The position numbers were made by a program, and so were the translations under genes. The notes under the pieces were generated by a model that was not told where the DNA came from, ran no database searches, and saw nothing but the letters and a program-made list of their open reading frames with translations. A stretch of DNA of 64,000 nucleotides from Arenimonas terrae (GTDB lineage Bacteria; Pseudomonadota; Gammaproteobacteria; Xanthomonadales; Xanthomonadaceae), in assembly GCF_006265115.1 (NCBI RefSeq), contig NZ_SMDR01000001.1, positions 806,001 to 870,000 on the forward strand. Direction: 5' to 3'. Below, piece by piece: positions 55,535 to 64,000 of the stretch (position 1 is its first letter; the number at the start of each line of letters is the position of its first letter).

Positions 55535-57009
55535 TCGGGGTTGGCCATTCGCCGCAGGTGGGGGAACAGGTCCGAGGGCAACAGGCCGCGCTCGCCGCCG
55601 ATCCGGGCTGCGGCGTCACCGGCGGCCGCATGCAGCAGCGCGCCCGCCACCGCCGCCTGGAACACCGGCAGGTGCTGGGCCTGCAGCGCCGCGATCACGC
55701 CCGACAGCACATCGCCCATGCCGCCGGTGGCCATGCCGGGGTTGCCGGCGCCGATCACCGCGGGAATCTCGCCGGGTGCCGCCACCAGCGTGCCGGCGCC
55801 CTTGAGCACGACCACGCAGCGGTACTTCTGCGCGAGCGCTTCGGCGGCCCCGAAGCGGTCGGCCTGCACGTCGCGCTTGTCCTTGCCCAGCAGGCGGGCG
55901 GCTTCGCCCGGGTGCGGCGTGATCACGGCGCCAGGCACCGCATGCGGTTCCTCGGCGAGCAGGTTGAGCGCATCGGCATCGAGCACCAGCGGTTTATCGG
56001 CAGCCAGCGCGGCGCGGTAGAGGCTGCGTCCCCACGCGCCCTGTCCCAGGCCCGGGCCGACCGCGAGCACGGTCGCGCGCTCGAGCAGCGGCGCCAGCGC
56101 CGCGGCGTCCTCGACCGCGTGCGTCATCGCCTCGGGGCGGGCGGCGACCAGGGCGGCGACACCGGCGCTGCGGGTCGCGACGCTGGCCAGGCCGACGCCG
56201 GTGCGCAGCGCACCTTCGGCGCACAGCCGCACCGCGCCGCCCATGCCCACTTCGCCGCCGATGCACAGCACATGGCCGTGTTCGCCCTTGTGGGCGTTGG
56301 CGTGGCGCGGCGTCAGCCAGCGGGCCAGGCCCTCGGGGCGGCAAAGCCAGGCAGCCGGCATCACGTCGTCGAAGGCGCCGATCTTCAGGTCGAGGCGATC
56401 GAGCAGCACTTCGCCGTCGAAATCGCGCGCCATGCCGGTGTAGAGGCCGCGCTTGGCGCCGATGAAGCTCAGCGTCACCGTGGCGCGCACCGCCGTGCCG
56501 TCGGCGTGGCCGGTGTCGGCGTCCAGCCCGGAGGGCACGTCCAGCGACAGCACCGGCGCGCGGCTGGCGTTGATGCGTTCGATCATCGCCTGCGCCGCCT
56601 CCGAGGGCGCGCGGGTGAGACCGGTGCCGTACAGCGCGTCGACCCAAAGTTCGGCTTCCGGCAGCAGTCCATCGAAAGCGGTGACGCTGCCGCCGGCCGC
56701 CCGCCATTCGGCCAGGGCCTGCCGGGCCTCCTCGCTGCGCGGGCTGGCGCCGGGGGGCGCCACCACGCTGACGGCACAGCCCGCGGCGCGGGCCAGGCGC
56801 GCCAGCACATAACCGTCGCCACCGTTGTTGCCGGGGCCGCAGGCCACGCCGATGCGCCGCACCGAAGGCCAGCGCTGTTGGACCAGGCGCCAGGCCGCGG
56901 TGCCGGCCCGGGTCATCAGTTCATGGGCAGGCACGCCCAGCGCCTGGATGGCGTGGTCGTCCATGGCCCGCACCTGGGCCGGCCGGTACAGCGGCAGCAG
57001 TTCGCTCAT
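55531..57009 (-). CDS. nnr: bifunctional NAD(P)H-hydrate repair enzyme Nnr
   Basis: A 492-residue fusion of NAD(P)H-hydrate epimerase (about 1-205) and ADP-dependent dehydratase (about 225-485) that repairs damaged NADH and NADPH. The epimerase part shows VRAMDDHAIQALGVPAHELM and GPGNNGGDGYVLARLARAAG, and the dehydratase part shows HKGEHGHVLCIGGEVGMGGA, VGPGLGQGAWGRS, VITPHPGEAARLLG and MATGGMGDVLSGVIAALQAQ. It leads the nnr-tsaE pair and diverges from queG across only 23 bases. TAGAAT lies six bases before its ATG. Confidence 0.95.
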   Translation of the reverse strand: MSELLPLYRPAQVRAMDDHAIQALGVPAHELMTRAGTAAWRLVQQRWPSVRRIGVACGPGNNGGDGYVLARLARAAGCAVSVVAPPGASPRSEEARQALAEWRAAGGSVTAFDGLLPEAELWVDALYGTGLTRAPSEAAQAMIERINASRAPVLSLDVPSGLDADTGHADGTAVRATVTLSFIGAKRGLYTGMARDFDGEVLLDRLDLKIGAFDDVMPAAWLCRPEGLARWLTPRHANAHKGEHGHVLCIGGEVGMGGAVRLCAEGALRTGVGLASVATRSAGVAALVAARPEAMTHAVEDAAALAPLLERATVLAVGPGLGQGAWGRSLYRAALAADKPLVLDADALNLLAEEPHAVPGAVITPHPGEAARLLGKDKRDVQADRFGAAEALAQKYRCVVVLKGAGTLVAAPGEIPAVIGAGNPGMATGGMGDVLSGVIAALQAQHLPVFQAAVAGALLHAAAGDAAARIGGERGLLPSDLFPHLRRMANPE

Positions 57010-57015
57010 GCGGGG

Positions 57016-57021
57016 ATTCTA
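57016..57021 (-). promoter_or_regulatory. putative -10 box (TAGAAT) of nnr
   Basis: TAGAAT on the minus strand ends six bases before the nnr ATG and overlaps the queG -10 on the other strand. No Shine-Dalgarno is present. Confidence 0.45.
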
Positions 57022-57025
57022 TACT
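57020..57025 (+). promoter_or_regulatory. putative -10 box (TATACT) of queG
   Basis: TATACT ends seven bases before the queG ATG and shares bases with the nnr -10, so the two divergent promoters must compete or alternate. Confidence 0.45.
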
Positions 57026-57032
57026 TGCGCGC

Positions 57033-58100
57033 ATGCACGACCCCGCCGCCCTCGCACGCAACATCCAGACCTGGGGCCGGGAGCTGGGCTTCCAGCAGGT
57101 CGGTTTCGCCGGCGTCGAACTGGGCGAGGACGAGGCGCACCTGCGCGACTGGCTGGCGAAGGGCCAGCACGGCGCCATGGACTACATGGCCCGGCACGGC
57201 GACAAGCGCTCGCGCCCGGACGAACTGGTGCCCGGCACGCTTCGTGTGATCTCGGTGCGCATGGACTACGGCACCGGCGACGACGCGGCTGCCTGGGCCA
57301 CGCTGGACGACGGCGAGCGCGCCTACGTCGCGCGCTACGCGCTGGGCCGCGACTACCACAAGGTGCTGCGCAACCGCCTGCAGAAGCTCTGCGACCGCAT
57401 CGCCGCCGAAGTCGGGCCGTTCGGCTACCGCGCCTTCGTCGATTCGGCGCCGGTGCTCGAGCGCGCGCTGGCCCGCGACGCCGGCCTGGGCTGGATCGGC
57501 AAACACAGCTGCCTGATCAACAAGGACGCCGGCAGCTGGTTTTTCCTCGGCGAGATCTACACCGACCTGCCGCTGCCGGTGTCGGCCCCGGCCAGCGCGC
57601 ACTGCGGCACCTGCACGCGCTGCATCACCGTCTGCCCCACCGGCGCGATCGTCGCGCCCTACCGCGTGGACGCTCGCCGCTGCATCAGCTACCTGACCAT
57701 CGAGCTGCGCGAATCGATCCCCGAGGAGCTGCGGCCGCTGATCGGCAACCGCGTATTCGGCTGCGACGACTGCCAGCTGGCCTGCCCCTGGAACAAGTTC
57801 GCGGTACGCAGCGAGGAGCCAGACTTCCGGGTCCGCCACGGACTGGACCGCGCCAGTCTGGTGGAACTGTTCGCCTGGGACGAAGAGACCTTCCTGCGCA
57901 ACACCGAAGGCTCGGCGATCCGCCGCGCCGGCTACGAGGGCTGGCTGCGCAACATCGCAGTGGCGCTGGGCAATGCCGAAGGCACGCCCGAGGTGCGGGC
58001 GGCGCTGGCGGCGCGGCGCGGGCATCCGAGCGGGTTGGTGCGCGAACACGTGGCCTGGGCAATGGCCCGGCACGCGGCCCGGGACAGTCAGTCGGCCTGA
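57033..58100 (+). CDS. queG: epoxyqueuosine reductase QueG
   Basis: Cobalamin-dependent iron-sulfur enzyme of 355 residues that carries out the last step of queuosine synthesis in tRNA. It has the QueG N-terminus (GRELGFQQVGFAGVELGEDE), two 4Fe-4S sites CGTCTRCITVCPTGAIVA and CDDCQLACPWNKFA, and a C-terminal HEAT-like region (GLVREHVAWAMARHAARD). Length is normal. The stop overlaps the convergent pgi gene by 13 bases. Confidence 0.96.
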   Translation: MHDPAALARNIQTWGRELGFQQVGFAGVELGEDEAHLRDWLAKGQHGAMDYMARHGDKRSRPDELVPGTLRVISVRMDYGTGDDAAAWATLDDGERAYVARYALGRDYHKVLRNRLQKLCDRIAAEVGPFGYRAFVDSAPVLERALARDAGLGWIGKHSCLINKDAGSWFFLGEIYTDLPLPVSAPASAHCGTCTRCITVCPTGAIVAPYRVDARRCISYLTIELRESIPEELRPLIGNRVFGCDDCQLACPWNKFAVRSEEPDFRVRHGLDRASLVELFAWDEETFLRNTEGSAIRRAGYEGWLRNIAVALGNAEGTPEVRAALAARRGHPSGLVREHVAWAMARHAARDSQSA

Positions 58101-59611
58101 CGCGCCCGGATCACGCCCAGCAGCGCGCGCGTCACCGGATCCTCGACCGCGTCGACCGGACGTTCGCCCGCCAGCACCGGCAGCAGGCTTCCCGCGAGGC
58201 GCTTGCCCAGCTCCACCCCCCACTGGTCGAAGGCGTTGACGCCCCACAGCACCGAAAGCGCGTAGACGCTGTGTTCGTACATGGCCAGCAGGCTGCCCAG
58301 CGAACGCGGATTGAGCGCATCGAGCAGCAGCAGGCTGTTCGGGCGCCCGCCCGGGTAGTGCTTCTGCGGCGACGATCCGGCGCTGCCGTTGGCCAGGGCC
58401 TCGGATTGCGCCAGCAGATTGGCCAGCACCGCACTGTGGCTCTGCGGATAGCGGTGGGCCGGCGTCACCACGCCGATGAAGTCGGCGGGGACCGGGTCGC
58501 TGCCCTGGTGCAGTGCCTGGAAGAAGCTGTGCTGGCTGCTGGTGCCGGTCGCACCCCAGAGCACCGGCACCGTGGCCACCGGCGACGCGCTGTCGTCTTC
58601 GCGCACGGTCTTGCCCAGGCTTTCCATCACCAGCTGCTGCAGGTAGTCCGGCAGCAGGTCGAGCCGTTCGTCGTAAGGCAGCACCGCATGCGTGGCGTGG
58701 CCTAGCACGTTGCGGTTCCAGACCAGGGTCAGGGCATGCCAGACCGCCAGATTGCGTTCGGGCGGCGACTCGAGCACGTGCCGGTCCATGTCCGCGGCGC
58801 CGGCCAGCAGTTCGTCGAAGCGCCGCATGCCCAGGGCCAGCGCGACCGTGAAACCGACCGCCGACCACAGCGAATAGCGTCCGCCGACCCAGTCCCACAT
58901 CGGCAGCACGCGATCGGCGGGCACGCCGAAGCCGATGGCCGCGTCCGTTGCCGCGCTGATGGCGTACAAGCGGCCCCGGCCAGCCAGCCAGTCCTTGAGG
59001 ATGCCGCCGTTGAGCAGGGTCTCCTGCGTGCCGAAGCTCTTGGACACCAGCACCACGGCGGTGCGCGCCGGATCGAGCTGGGGCAGCAGGCGCTGGACGC
59101 CGCTGGCATCGGCGTTGAACAGGAAATGGGTGCGGAACCGGCCCCGGTCGAATTCCGCCAGCGATTGCACCGCAAGGCGCGGCCCCAGGTCGGACCCCCC
59201 GATGCCGATGTTGACGATGTCGGTGATGTCCGACGATTCCAGGTCGGCCACCATCGCCGCCATGCGGTCACGGGCGTCGCGGGCCGAGCGCCTTGCCGCC
59301 TCGGCCTGGGCGCCGTGCCCGAGGTCACTGCGAAGGGCCGTATGCAGGGCCGGGCGGTCCTCGGAGCGGTTCACGCGGCCGCCGTCGAACTGGCGCCGGA
59401 ACGCGTCCGGCAGCGGCGCCGCCAGCGAAAAAAGCGCCGCCAGCGCGTCCCTGTCGTAGCGCTGGCGCGCGAAACAGGCGTGGATGGGCCCGACGCGCAG
59501 GGAAAAATCGCGCGCGCGCTCCGGGTCGGCCACCATCAGCTGGCGCAGCGGCATATCGGCCAGGCGCATCGCGTGGGCACGCAGACCTGGCCAATCAGGA
59601 GTGAGGGGCAT
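58088..59611 (-). CDS. pgi: glucose-6-phosphate isomerase
   Basis: Glycolytic enzyme of about 507 residues that interconverts glucose-6-phosphate and fructose-6-phosphate. Sugar-phosphate binding is shown by NIGIGGSDLGPRLAVQSLAE, VSKSFGTQETLLNG and WVGGRYSLWSAVGFTVAL; the catalytic Glu lies in WGATGTSSQHSFFQALHQG and the active-site Lys in VNAFDQWGVELGKRLAG. I chose the ATG at 59611; one at 59623 is also in frame with no better ribosome site. It follows panC by 73 bases. Confidence 0.95.
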   Translation of the reverse strand: MPLTPDWPGLRAHAMRLADMPLRQLMVADPERARDFSLRVGPIHACFARQRYDRDALAALFSLAAPLPDAFRRQFDGGRVNRSEDRPALHTALRSDLGHGAQAEAARRSARDARDRMAAMVADLESSDITDIVNIGIGGSDLGPRLAVQSLAEFDRGRFRTHFLFNADASGVQRLLPQLDPARTAVVLVSKSFGTQETLLNGGILKDWLAGRGRLYAISAATDAAIGFGVPADRVLPMWDWVGGRYSLWSAVGFTVALALGMRRFDELLAGAADMDRHVLESPPERNLAVWHALTLVWNRNVLGHATHAVLPYDERLDLLPDYLQQLVMESLGKTVREDDSASPVATVPVLWGATGTSSQHSFFQALHQGSDPVPADFIGVVTPAHRYPQSHSAVLANLLAQSEALANGSAGSSPQKHYPGGRPNSLLLLDALNPRSLGSLLAMYEHSVYALSVLWGVNAFDQWGVELGKRLAGSLLPVLAGERPVDAVEDPVTRALLGVIRARQAD

Positions 59612-59684
59612 CACCGGTTCCATGTCTGGTTCGCGCCGAAGTCTAACCGAGCCGGACGACGGTCCGGTTTCAGCGCCTCCGGCC

Positions 59685-60533
59685 TCAGCTGCCGTCGAAC
59701 TCGAGATTGTCGATGAGCCTGGTGCGGCCCAGGCGGGCGGCGATCAGGGCCAGCAGGCCGGGCTCGTCCGGCGCTTTCGCCCGGGACAGGTCGCTGCGCC
59801 GCACTTCGGCGTAGTCCACGGTGAAGCCGGCGGCCTCCAGTCGCGCGGTGGCCTGGTCTTCGATGCCCGCGATGGGCAGGCCCTGGCGGGCCGCGTCGCG
59901 CATGAACAGCAGCGTCTGGTGGATGCGGGTCGCGGTCTGGCGCTCGTCGCCCTGCAGGTACTGGTTGCGTGAGCTCATCGCCAGGCCGTCGGCCTCGCGC
60001 AGGGTCGGCGCCGGGATGATCTCGACCGGGAAGCTCATTTCCTTGGTCATGTAGCGGATCACCTGCAGCTGCTGGTAGTCCTTGCGCCCGAACACCGCCA
60101 GGTCCGGCTGCACCATGTTGAACAGGCGCGCCACCACCTGGGCCACGCCGTTGAAATGGCCCGGCCGGTGCAGGCCGTCGAGGATGTCGGTGATGCCCGG
60201 TACGTGCATCTGCACGCAGGCCATGGTGCCGTAGGGATACATCTGCTCGACCGGCGGCAGGAACAGCGCGTCGCAGCCGCGTTCGGCCAGGCCGTTGATG
60301 TCGCTCTCCGGCGTGCGCGGGTAGCGCGCGTAGTCCTCGTTCGGCCCGAACTGGGTCGGATTGACGAAGATGCTGGCGACCACGCGGTCGGCGTGGCGGC
60401 GCGCGAGGTCGACCAGGGCATGGTGGCCGGCGTGCAGGTTGCCCATGGTGGGCACGAAGCCGACGCTGGCGCCTTCGCGCCGCCATTGCCTGACCTGGGC
60501 GCGCAGCGCGGCCAGCGTGGTGTGGGTCTGCAT
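59685..60533 (-). CDS. panC: pantothenate synthetase
   Basis: A 282-residue ligase joining pantoate and beta-alanine with ATP. The ATP loop is FVPTMGNLHAGHHALVD (near residue 25), and the other motifs are FVNPTQFGPNEDYARYPRT, FGRKDYQQLQVIRYM and LAMSSRNQYLQGDER. The ATG at 60533 fits the family start; a longer frame overlaps panB. It follows panB by seven bases. Confidence 0.96.
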   Translation of the reverse strand: MQTHTTLAALRAQVRQWRREGASVGFVPTMGNLHAGHHALVDLARRHADRVVASIFVNPTQFGPNEDYARYPRTPESDINGLAERGCDALFLPPVEQMYPYGTMACVQMHVPGITDILDGLHRPGHFNGVAQVVARLFNMVQPDLAVFGRKDYQQLQVIRYMTKEMSFPVEIIPAPTLREADGLAMSSRNQYLQGDERQTATRIHQTLLFMRDAARQGLPIAGIEDQATARLEAAGFTVDYAEVRRSDLSRAKAPDEPGLLALIAARLGRTRLIDNLEFDGS

Positions 60534-60540
60534 GGGTTGG

Positions 60541-61365
60541 TCAGTATCCGTGTTCGGGGCCGGGGAATTCGCCGCTGCGCACCGCGGCGGCATAGGCCTG
60601 GAAAGCGCCGAGGATCGAACCGCCGTTGGCGAGGAAATCCTTGACGAAGCGTGGGCGGCGGTGGCCGCTGTTCATGCCCAGCAGGTCGTGCAGCACCAGG
60701 ATCTGGCCATCGCAGGACGGACCGGCGCCGATGCCGATGGTGGGGATGGCCACGGCAGCGGTGATCTCGGCCGCCAGCGCCGAGGGCACACATTCGAGCA
60801 CCAGCAGGTCGGCACCGGCGGCCGCGACGGCCTTGGCGTCGGCCAGCAGCTTGCGCGCGGCCGCTTCCTCGCGGCCCTGCACCTTGTAGCCGCCCAGGCG
60901 CAGCACCGACTGCGGGGTCAGGCCCAGGTGGGCGCAGATCGGGATCTCGCGCTCGGACAGGAAGCGGATCACGTCGAGTTTGTGGCCGGCGCCCTCGAGC
61001 TTGACCATGCCGGCACCGGCCTGCAGGCAGCGCGTCGAGGCGTCGAGCGCGCGCTCGGGCGTGGCGTCCGCCTGGAACGGCAGGTCCGAGACCAGGAAGG
61101 CCGTGGACAGCCCGGCGGCCACGCAGCGCGTGTGGTAGACGATGTCGTCGACGGTGACCGGCAGCGTGCTGTCATGGCCCTGGCAGACCATGCCCAGGGA
61201 ATCGCCGATCAGGACCAGGTCGATGCCGGCCTCGTCGACGCTGCGGGCGAAGCCGGCGTCGTAGGCGGTCAGCGAGACGATGCGGCGCCCCTCGGCCTTC
61301 ATCTGGCGCAGGGCCGGGACCGTCAGGCGCGTGCGCGCCGGGGTCTTGGAATCGTTCGCGTACAT
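60541..61365 (-). CDS. panB: 3-methyl-2-oxobutanoate hydroxymethyltransferase
   Basis: A 274-residue TIM-barrel enzyme that adds a hydroxymethyl group to 3-methyl-2-oxobutanoate, the first step to pantothenate. It shows [40 protein letters not shown] with the metal-binding Asp, [34 protein letters not shown] and [18 protein letters not shown]. The ATG at 61365 gives the usual length. It lies 25 bases after folK and leads panC. Confidence 0.96.
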   Translation of the reverse strand: MYANDSKTPARTRLTVPALRQMKAEGRRIVSLTAYDAGFARSVDEAGIDLVLIGDSLGMVCQGHDSTLPVTVDDIVYHTRCVAAGLSTAFLVSDLPFQADATPERALDASTRCLQAGAGMVKLEGAGHKLDVIRFLSEREIPICAHLGLTPQSVLRLGGYKVQGREEAAARKLLADAKAVAAAGADLLVLECVPSALAAEITAAVAIPTIGIGAGPSCDGQILVLHDLLGMNSGHRRPRFVKDFLANGGSILGAFQAYAAAVRSGEFPGPEHGY

Positions 61366-61390
61366 GGCGGTGGCCCGGGGGTGGGGAGGC

Positions 61391-61891
61391 CTAAGGTATC
61401 GCTTCGATGCCGGTGGCATCCACCGCCGCGAGCAGGTCCCGGACCTTGCCGCGTCCGGGAACGACCAGGTCGGGAGCGATTTCCGCCAGCGGCACCAGCA
61501 CGAAGGCGCGCTCGTGCAGGCGCGGGTGCGGCAGGTTCAGGCCGGGCTCGTCCAGCGTTTCTTCGCCATAGATCAGCAGGTCGAGATCGAGTACGCGCGG
61601 GCCCCAGCGGTCCTCGGCGCGGCGCACGCGGCCGAAACGCTGCTCGATCTCCATCAGCGCGTCGAGCAGCACGCGCGGCACCATGCGGGTCTGCAGTTCG
61701 ACCACGGCATTGAGGAAGTCGGGCTGGTCGGTGCGGCCCCAGGCCGGCGTGCGGTAGACGGCGGACTGGCGGCGGATGCTGGTCTGCGGCAGCGCGTCCA
61801 CGGCCCACAGGGCCTCGGTGAGCGTGATCTCGACGTCGCCCTCGTTGCCGCCGAGGCCGACGAAGGCGCGGACCGGATCGTCCGGCCTCAT
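61391..61891 (-). CDS. folK: 2-amino-4-hydroxy-6-hydroxymethyldihydropteridine pyrophosphokinase
   Basis: A 166-residue folate-pathway kinase that pyrophosphorylates 6-hydroxymethyl-dihydropterin. It has [20 protein letters not shown], the catalytic region [17 protein letters not shown] with acidic metal ligands, and [20 protein letters not shown]. The ATG overlaps the pcnB stop by four bases (ATGA), giving the pcnB-folK-panB-panC order common in gammaproteobacteria. Confidence 0.95.
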   Translation of the reverse strand: MRPDDPVRAFVGLGGNEGDVEITLTEALWAVDALPQTSIRRQSAVYRTPAWGRTDQPDFLNAVVELQTRMVPRVLLDALMEIEQRFGRVRRAEDRWGPRVLDLDLLIYGEETLDEPGLNLPHPRLHERAFVLVPLAEIAPDLVVPGRGKVRDLLAAVDATGIEAIP

Positions 61892-63273
61892 TCCGCGCCG
61901 CCCTCGCCTCCGCCGGGCTTGCGCCGGCGACGCCGGCGCTTGCGCGGCGCGCCGGCGGGCGCGTCCTCGGCAGAGGTGTCGGCATCGCTGTCGCCTTCGG
62001 CGCGGACGCGGCGCGGCGCCTTGGATTCCAGGCGTTCGGACAGCTGCTCGGGCGCCTGCGCCTGGGCCTCGCGCCAGAAGGCCAGGTCGTCGACCACATC
62101 GGGCGCGGCGCTGGCGCGCAGCTCGAGGAAATCGAAGGCGGCGCGGAAGCGCGGATGCGACAGCAGGCGGAAGACGCGCTTGCGCACGCGCTGGCTGAAG
62201 CGCGGCTGCAGCAGCCAGATCTCCTGCATGGGCAGCGAGAACCGGCGCGGCAGCGCGATGCGCTGCGCCTGGTGCAGCGTGACGCGGTCGGCGGCCCGCT
62301 GCTGCGCGACCAGCGGATCGGTGCCGCCTTTCTGCAGCACTGCCAGTTCGCGGCAGTAGGCCGGCCACAGCAGCGCGGCGAACAGGAAGGCCGGCGTCAC
62401 CGGCTTGTCCTCGGCGACGCGCGTGTCGGTGTTGCGCAGCGCCTGCAGCAGCATCGCGCGCAGGGCGCCGCTGCGGTTGGTGGCGAGCGCGGTGGCGGTT
62501 TCCGGGAACAGGGCCGGCAGCAGGCCGAGCTGCTCGAGCAGCAGGAAACTGCTCTCGGCGTGCCCGGCCAGGAACATCTTCAGGCATTCGTCGAACAGGC
62601 GGGCCGGCGGCGCCGCCGACAGCAGGTGCGCCAGCTCGGGGATCGGCGCGGCGGCGTCGGGCGCGATGCTGAAACCGAGCTTGGCGGCGAGCCGCGCCGC
62701 GCGCAGCATGCGCACCGGATCCTCGCGGTAGCGCTCGACCGGATCGCCGATCAGGCGCAGCACGCGGTCCTGGCAGTCCTGGTAGCCGCCGACGTAATCG
62801 CGCACCGAGAAGTCCTCGATGGCGTAGTACAGGGCATTGGCTGTGAAATCGCGGCGGACCGCGTCATCTTCGATCGTGCCGTAGATGTTGTCGCGCAGCA
62901 GGCGGCCACCGTCGTCGGTCTCGCGGTCGCCGGCGTCGTCGCCGCCGTTGGCGCGGAAGGTCGCGACCTCGATGATCTCCTTGCCGTAGACCACGTGCGC
63001 CAGGCGGAAGCGCCGGCCGATCAGGCGGCAGTTGCGGAACAGCGCCTTCACCTGTTCGGGCGTGGCGTCGGTCGCGACGTCGAAGTCCTTGGGATGGCCG
63101 CCGACCAGCAGGTCGCGCACCGCGCCACCGACCAGGTAGCCCTGGAAGCCGCCCTCGCGGAGCCGGTAAAGGACGCGCAGCGCGTTCGGGCTGATGTCCT
63201 TGCGGGAGATGCCGTGCTCGGCGCGCGGCACGACCAGGGGATGGGTGGGAGTGGCGATGCGGATGTCCGTCAT
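61888..63273 (-). CDS. pcnB: poly(A) polymerase I
   Basis: RNA nucleotidyltransferase of 461 residues that adds poly(A) tails to promote decay of structured RNAs. The head domain has YLVGGAVRDLLVGGHPKDFD (catalytic acids), VRRDFTANALYYAIEDFSV, DPVERYREDPVRMLRAARLA and the arginine-rich RNA-binding body. The last residues form a strongly basic tail (PRKRRRRRRKPGGG). The ATG at 63273 is the standard start region but has no clear Shine-Dalgarno; a TTG at 63345 would extend it by 24 residues. It leads the folK-panB-panC chain and diverges from tRNA-Glu. Confidence 0.93.
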   Translation of the reverse strand: MTDIRIATPTHPLVVPRAEHGISRKDISPNALRVLYRLREGGFQGYLVGGAVRDLLVGGHPKDFDVATDATPEQVKALFRNCRLIGRRFRLAHVVYGKEIIEVATFRANGGDDAGDRETDDGGRLLRDNIYGTIEDDAVRRDFTANALYYAIEDFSVRDYVGGYQDCQDRVLRLIGDPVERYREDPVRMLRAARLAAKLGFSIAPDAAAPIPELAHLLSAAPPARLFDECLKMFLAGHAESSFLLLEQLGLLPALFPETATALATNRSGALRAMLLQALRNTDTRVAEDKPVTPAFLFAALLWPAYCRELAVLQKGGTDPLVAQQRAADRVTLHQAQRIALPRRFSLPMQEIWLLQPRFSQRVRKRVFRLLSHPRFRAAFDFLELRASAAPDVVDDLAFWREAQAQAPEQLSERLESKAPRRVRAEGDSDADTSAEDAPAGAPRKRRRRRRKPGGGEGGAE

Positions 63274-63328
63274 GGGAAAGGGCGGCGCGGGGTCCTTGCG
63301 CGGCGGCAGGCGGCGGGCCGGGAATGGC

Positions 63329-63357
63329 TTCCCGGCAGCGGTCAAGCCGGCTATACT
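63329..63357 (+). promoter_or_regulatory. promoter of tRNA-Glu (TTCCCG-17-TATACT)
   Basis: TTCCCG at 63329-63334 and TATACT at 63352-63357 have 17-base spacing and lie 29 bases before the mature tRNA. The same AT-rich core reads TAGTAT on the minus strand and may also drive pcnB. Confidence 0.5.
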
Positions 63358-63386
63358 AGCGCCCGTCCTGCAGCTTCGCCATCCGC

Positions 63387-63462
63387 GCTCCCTTCGTCTA
63401 GTGGCCTAGGACACGGCCCTCTCAAGGCTGGAACAGGGGTTCGAGTCCCCTAGGGAGCGCCA
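63387..63462 (+). tRNA. tRNA-Glu (anticodon CTC)
   Basis: The 76 bases fold as a full cloverleaf: acceptor GCTCCCT pairs with AGGGAGC, the anticodon stem CGGCC pairs with GGCTG around loop CTCTCAA, and the T arm AGGGGTTCGAGTCCCCT is canonical. The anticodon is CTC, reading GAG. The CCA end is encoded. The D arm contains AGTGGCCTAGGACA. The last paired bases and identity features fit glutamate. Confidence 0.97.
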
Positions 63463-63469
63463 CTTTTCC

Positions 63470-63498
63470 GAAGGCCCGGCCATGCCGGGCCTTCTTCG
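63470..63498 (+). terminator. rho-independent terminator after tRNA-Glu
   Basis: Perfect 11-base arms GAAGGCCCGGC and complement around a CAT loop (63470-63494) are followed by TTCG and a short T run. It lies eight bases after the tRNA. Confidence 0.85.
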
Positions 63499-63548
63499 TT
63501 TGTGGCGCGGTCCGATCCGCGGCGCTGGGCGCGACCCGGCGCGAGGGC

Positions 63549-63554
63549 TAGAAT
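63549..63554 (+). promoter_or_regulatory. putative -10 box (TAGAAT) of fdxA
   Basis: TAGAAT lies 33 bases before the fdxA ATG. The upstream -35 is not clear. Confidence 0.35.
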
Positions 63555-63587
63555 CGCCGCCATTCCGAACGCCCTTGAGACCCGGCC

Positions 63588-63911
63588 ATGCCCTTTGTCG
63601 TCATCGAAAACTGCATCCGCTGCAAGTACACCGACTGCGTCGAGGTCTGCCCGGTGGACTGCTTCCACGAAGGCCCGAACTTCCTGGTGATCGACCCCGA
63701 GGAATGCATCGATTGCACCCTGTGCGAGCCGGAATGCCCCGCCAAGGCGATCTATCCCGAAGACGACGTGCCGGCCGGCCAGGAGGGCTTCATCGCTCTC
63801 AACGCCGAACTCTCCAAGGCCTGGCCGGTGATCACCACCCGCAAGGACCCGCTGCCCGACGCGGCGGAGTGGGACGGCAAGGAAGGCAAGCTGGATCAGC
63901 TCGTGCGGTAA
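63588..63911 (+). CDS. fdxA: 7Fe ferredoxin FdxA
   Basis: A 107-residue ferredoxin with one 3Fe-4S and one 4Fe-4S cluster. Cysteines lie in [20 protein letters not shown] and [20 protein letters not shown], and the C-terminal extension ([20 protein letters not shown]) is typical of FdxA. It is a soluble cytosolic electron carrier whose partners are not shown by the context. It stands alone after tRNA-Glu and is followed by a symmetric terminator. Confidence 0.97.
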   Translation: MPFVVIENCIRCKYTDCVEVCPVDCFHEGPNFLVIDPEECIDCTLCEPECPAKAIYPEDDVPAGQEGFIALNAELSKAWPVITTRKDPLPDAAEWDGKEGKLDQLVR

Positions 63912-63962
63912 GGCCCATCGGCAGCGCGCAGATCCCGCCGCCAGCCGTCACGACCGACCCGG

Positions 63963-63990
63963 AAAAAAGGCGCCTCGCGGCGCCTTTTTT
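63963..63990. terminator. bidirectional terminator after fdxA
   Basis: AAAAAAGGCGCC, then TCGC, then GGCGCCTTTTTT form a perfect 12-base hairpin with an A run before and a T run after, so it can stop transcription from either side. Confidence 0.88.
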
Positions 63991-64000
63991 CATCCCCAGG

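Overview
The window is chromosomal DNA of a very GC-rich (about 70% by eye) gammaproteobacterium, most likely a member of the Xanthomonadaceae/Lysobacteraceae (Lysobacter, Luteimonas and relatives). This rests on gene order and protein style: an AlgU-type rpoE-rseA-rseB-rseC-mucD block running into lepA-lepB-rnc-era-recO, metG followed by only rnfA and rnfB, a MutL with endonuclease motifs, and family-typical intergenic repeats. Coding density is high, with many 1-8 bp start/stop overlaps. I see no rRNA, CRISPR array, insertion sequence, prophage or integrase. The only stretch over 300 bases without a gene is about 16.83-17.44 kb, and it is packed with repeats.

Layout. 0-7.7 kb: a partial gene, an FHA-GGDEF diguanylate cyclase, a PAP2 phosphatase, ispG with an upstream conserved protein, xseA, and a membrane-anchored GGDEF protein. 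7.8-13.6 kb: a tightly overlapping plus-strand chain of an ECF sigma factor, a von Willebrand A lipoprotein, an anti-sigma-like membrane protein, a YigZ/IMPACT protein and an ABC exporter; the second and third products share a TonB-box-like motif. 13.6-16.8 kb: a cold-shock protein and a minus-strand chain for purine salvage (methylthioinosine phosphorylase, hpt), cell-wall recycling (nagZ) and a CYTH protein. 16.8-17.4 kb: repeats. 17.4-21.5 kb: rlmD and a YdbH/YdbL pair. 21.6-31.8 kb: a REC-HPt regulator and eleven minus-strand genes covering the sigma-E envelope-stress system and the LepA/LepB/RNase III/Era/RecO housekeeping block.

31.9-46.5 kb: a FadB-like beta-oxidation enzyme, a LysM lytic transglycosylase, a HerA-like ATPase, greB, a second ABC exporter, rimO, a dienelactone hydrolase with a HIT protein, small secreted proteins, dcd, a DUF1287 protein and apbC. 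46.6-58.1 kb: metG-rnfA-rnfB, a TraB/GumN protein, a DUF1684 lipoprotein, and the conserved nnr-tsaE-amiC-mutL block with divergent queG. 58.1-64 kb: pcnB-folK-panB-panC-pgi (RNA polyadenylation, folate, pantothenate, glycolysis), tRNA-Glu(CTC) and the ferredoxin fdxA.

The least expected features are the TonB-box-like motif shared by two ECF-operon proteins that are not receptors, a YdbL lipoprotein that may also supply the missing YnbE function, an orphan RnfA/RnfB pair, -10 boxes placed exactly 6-7 nt before several start codons (leaderless mRNAs), and the repeat cluster abutting rlmD.
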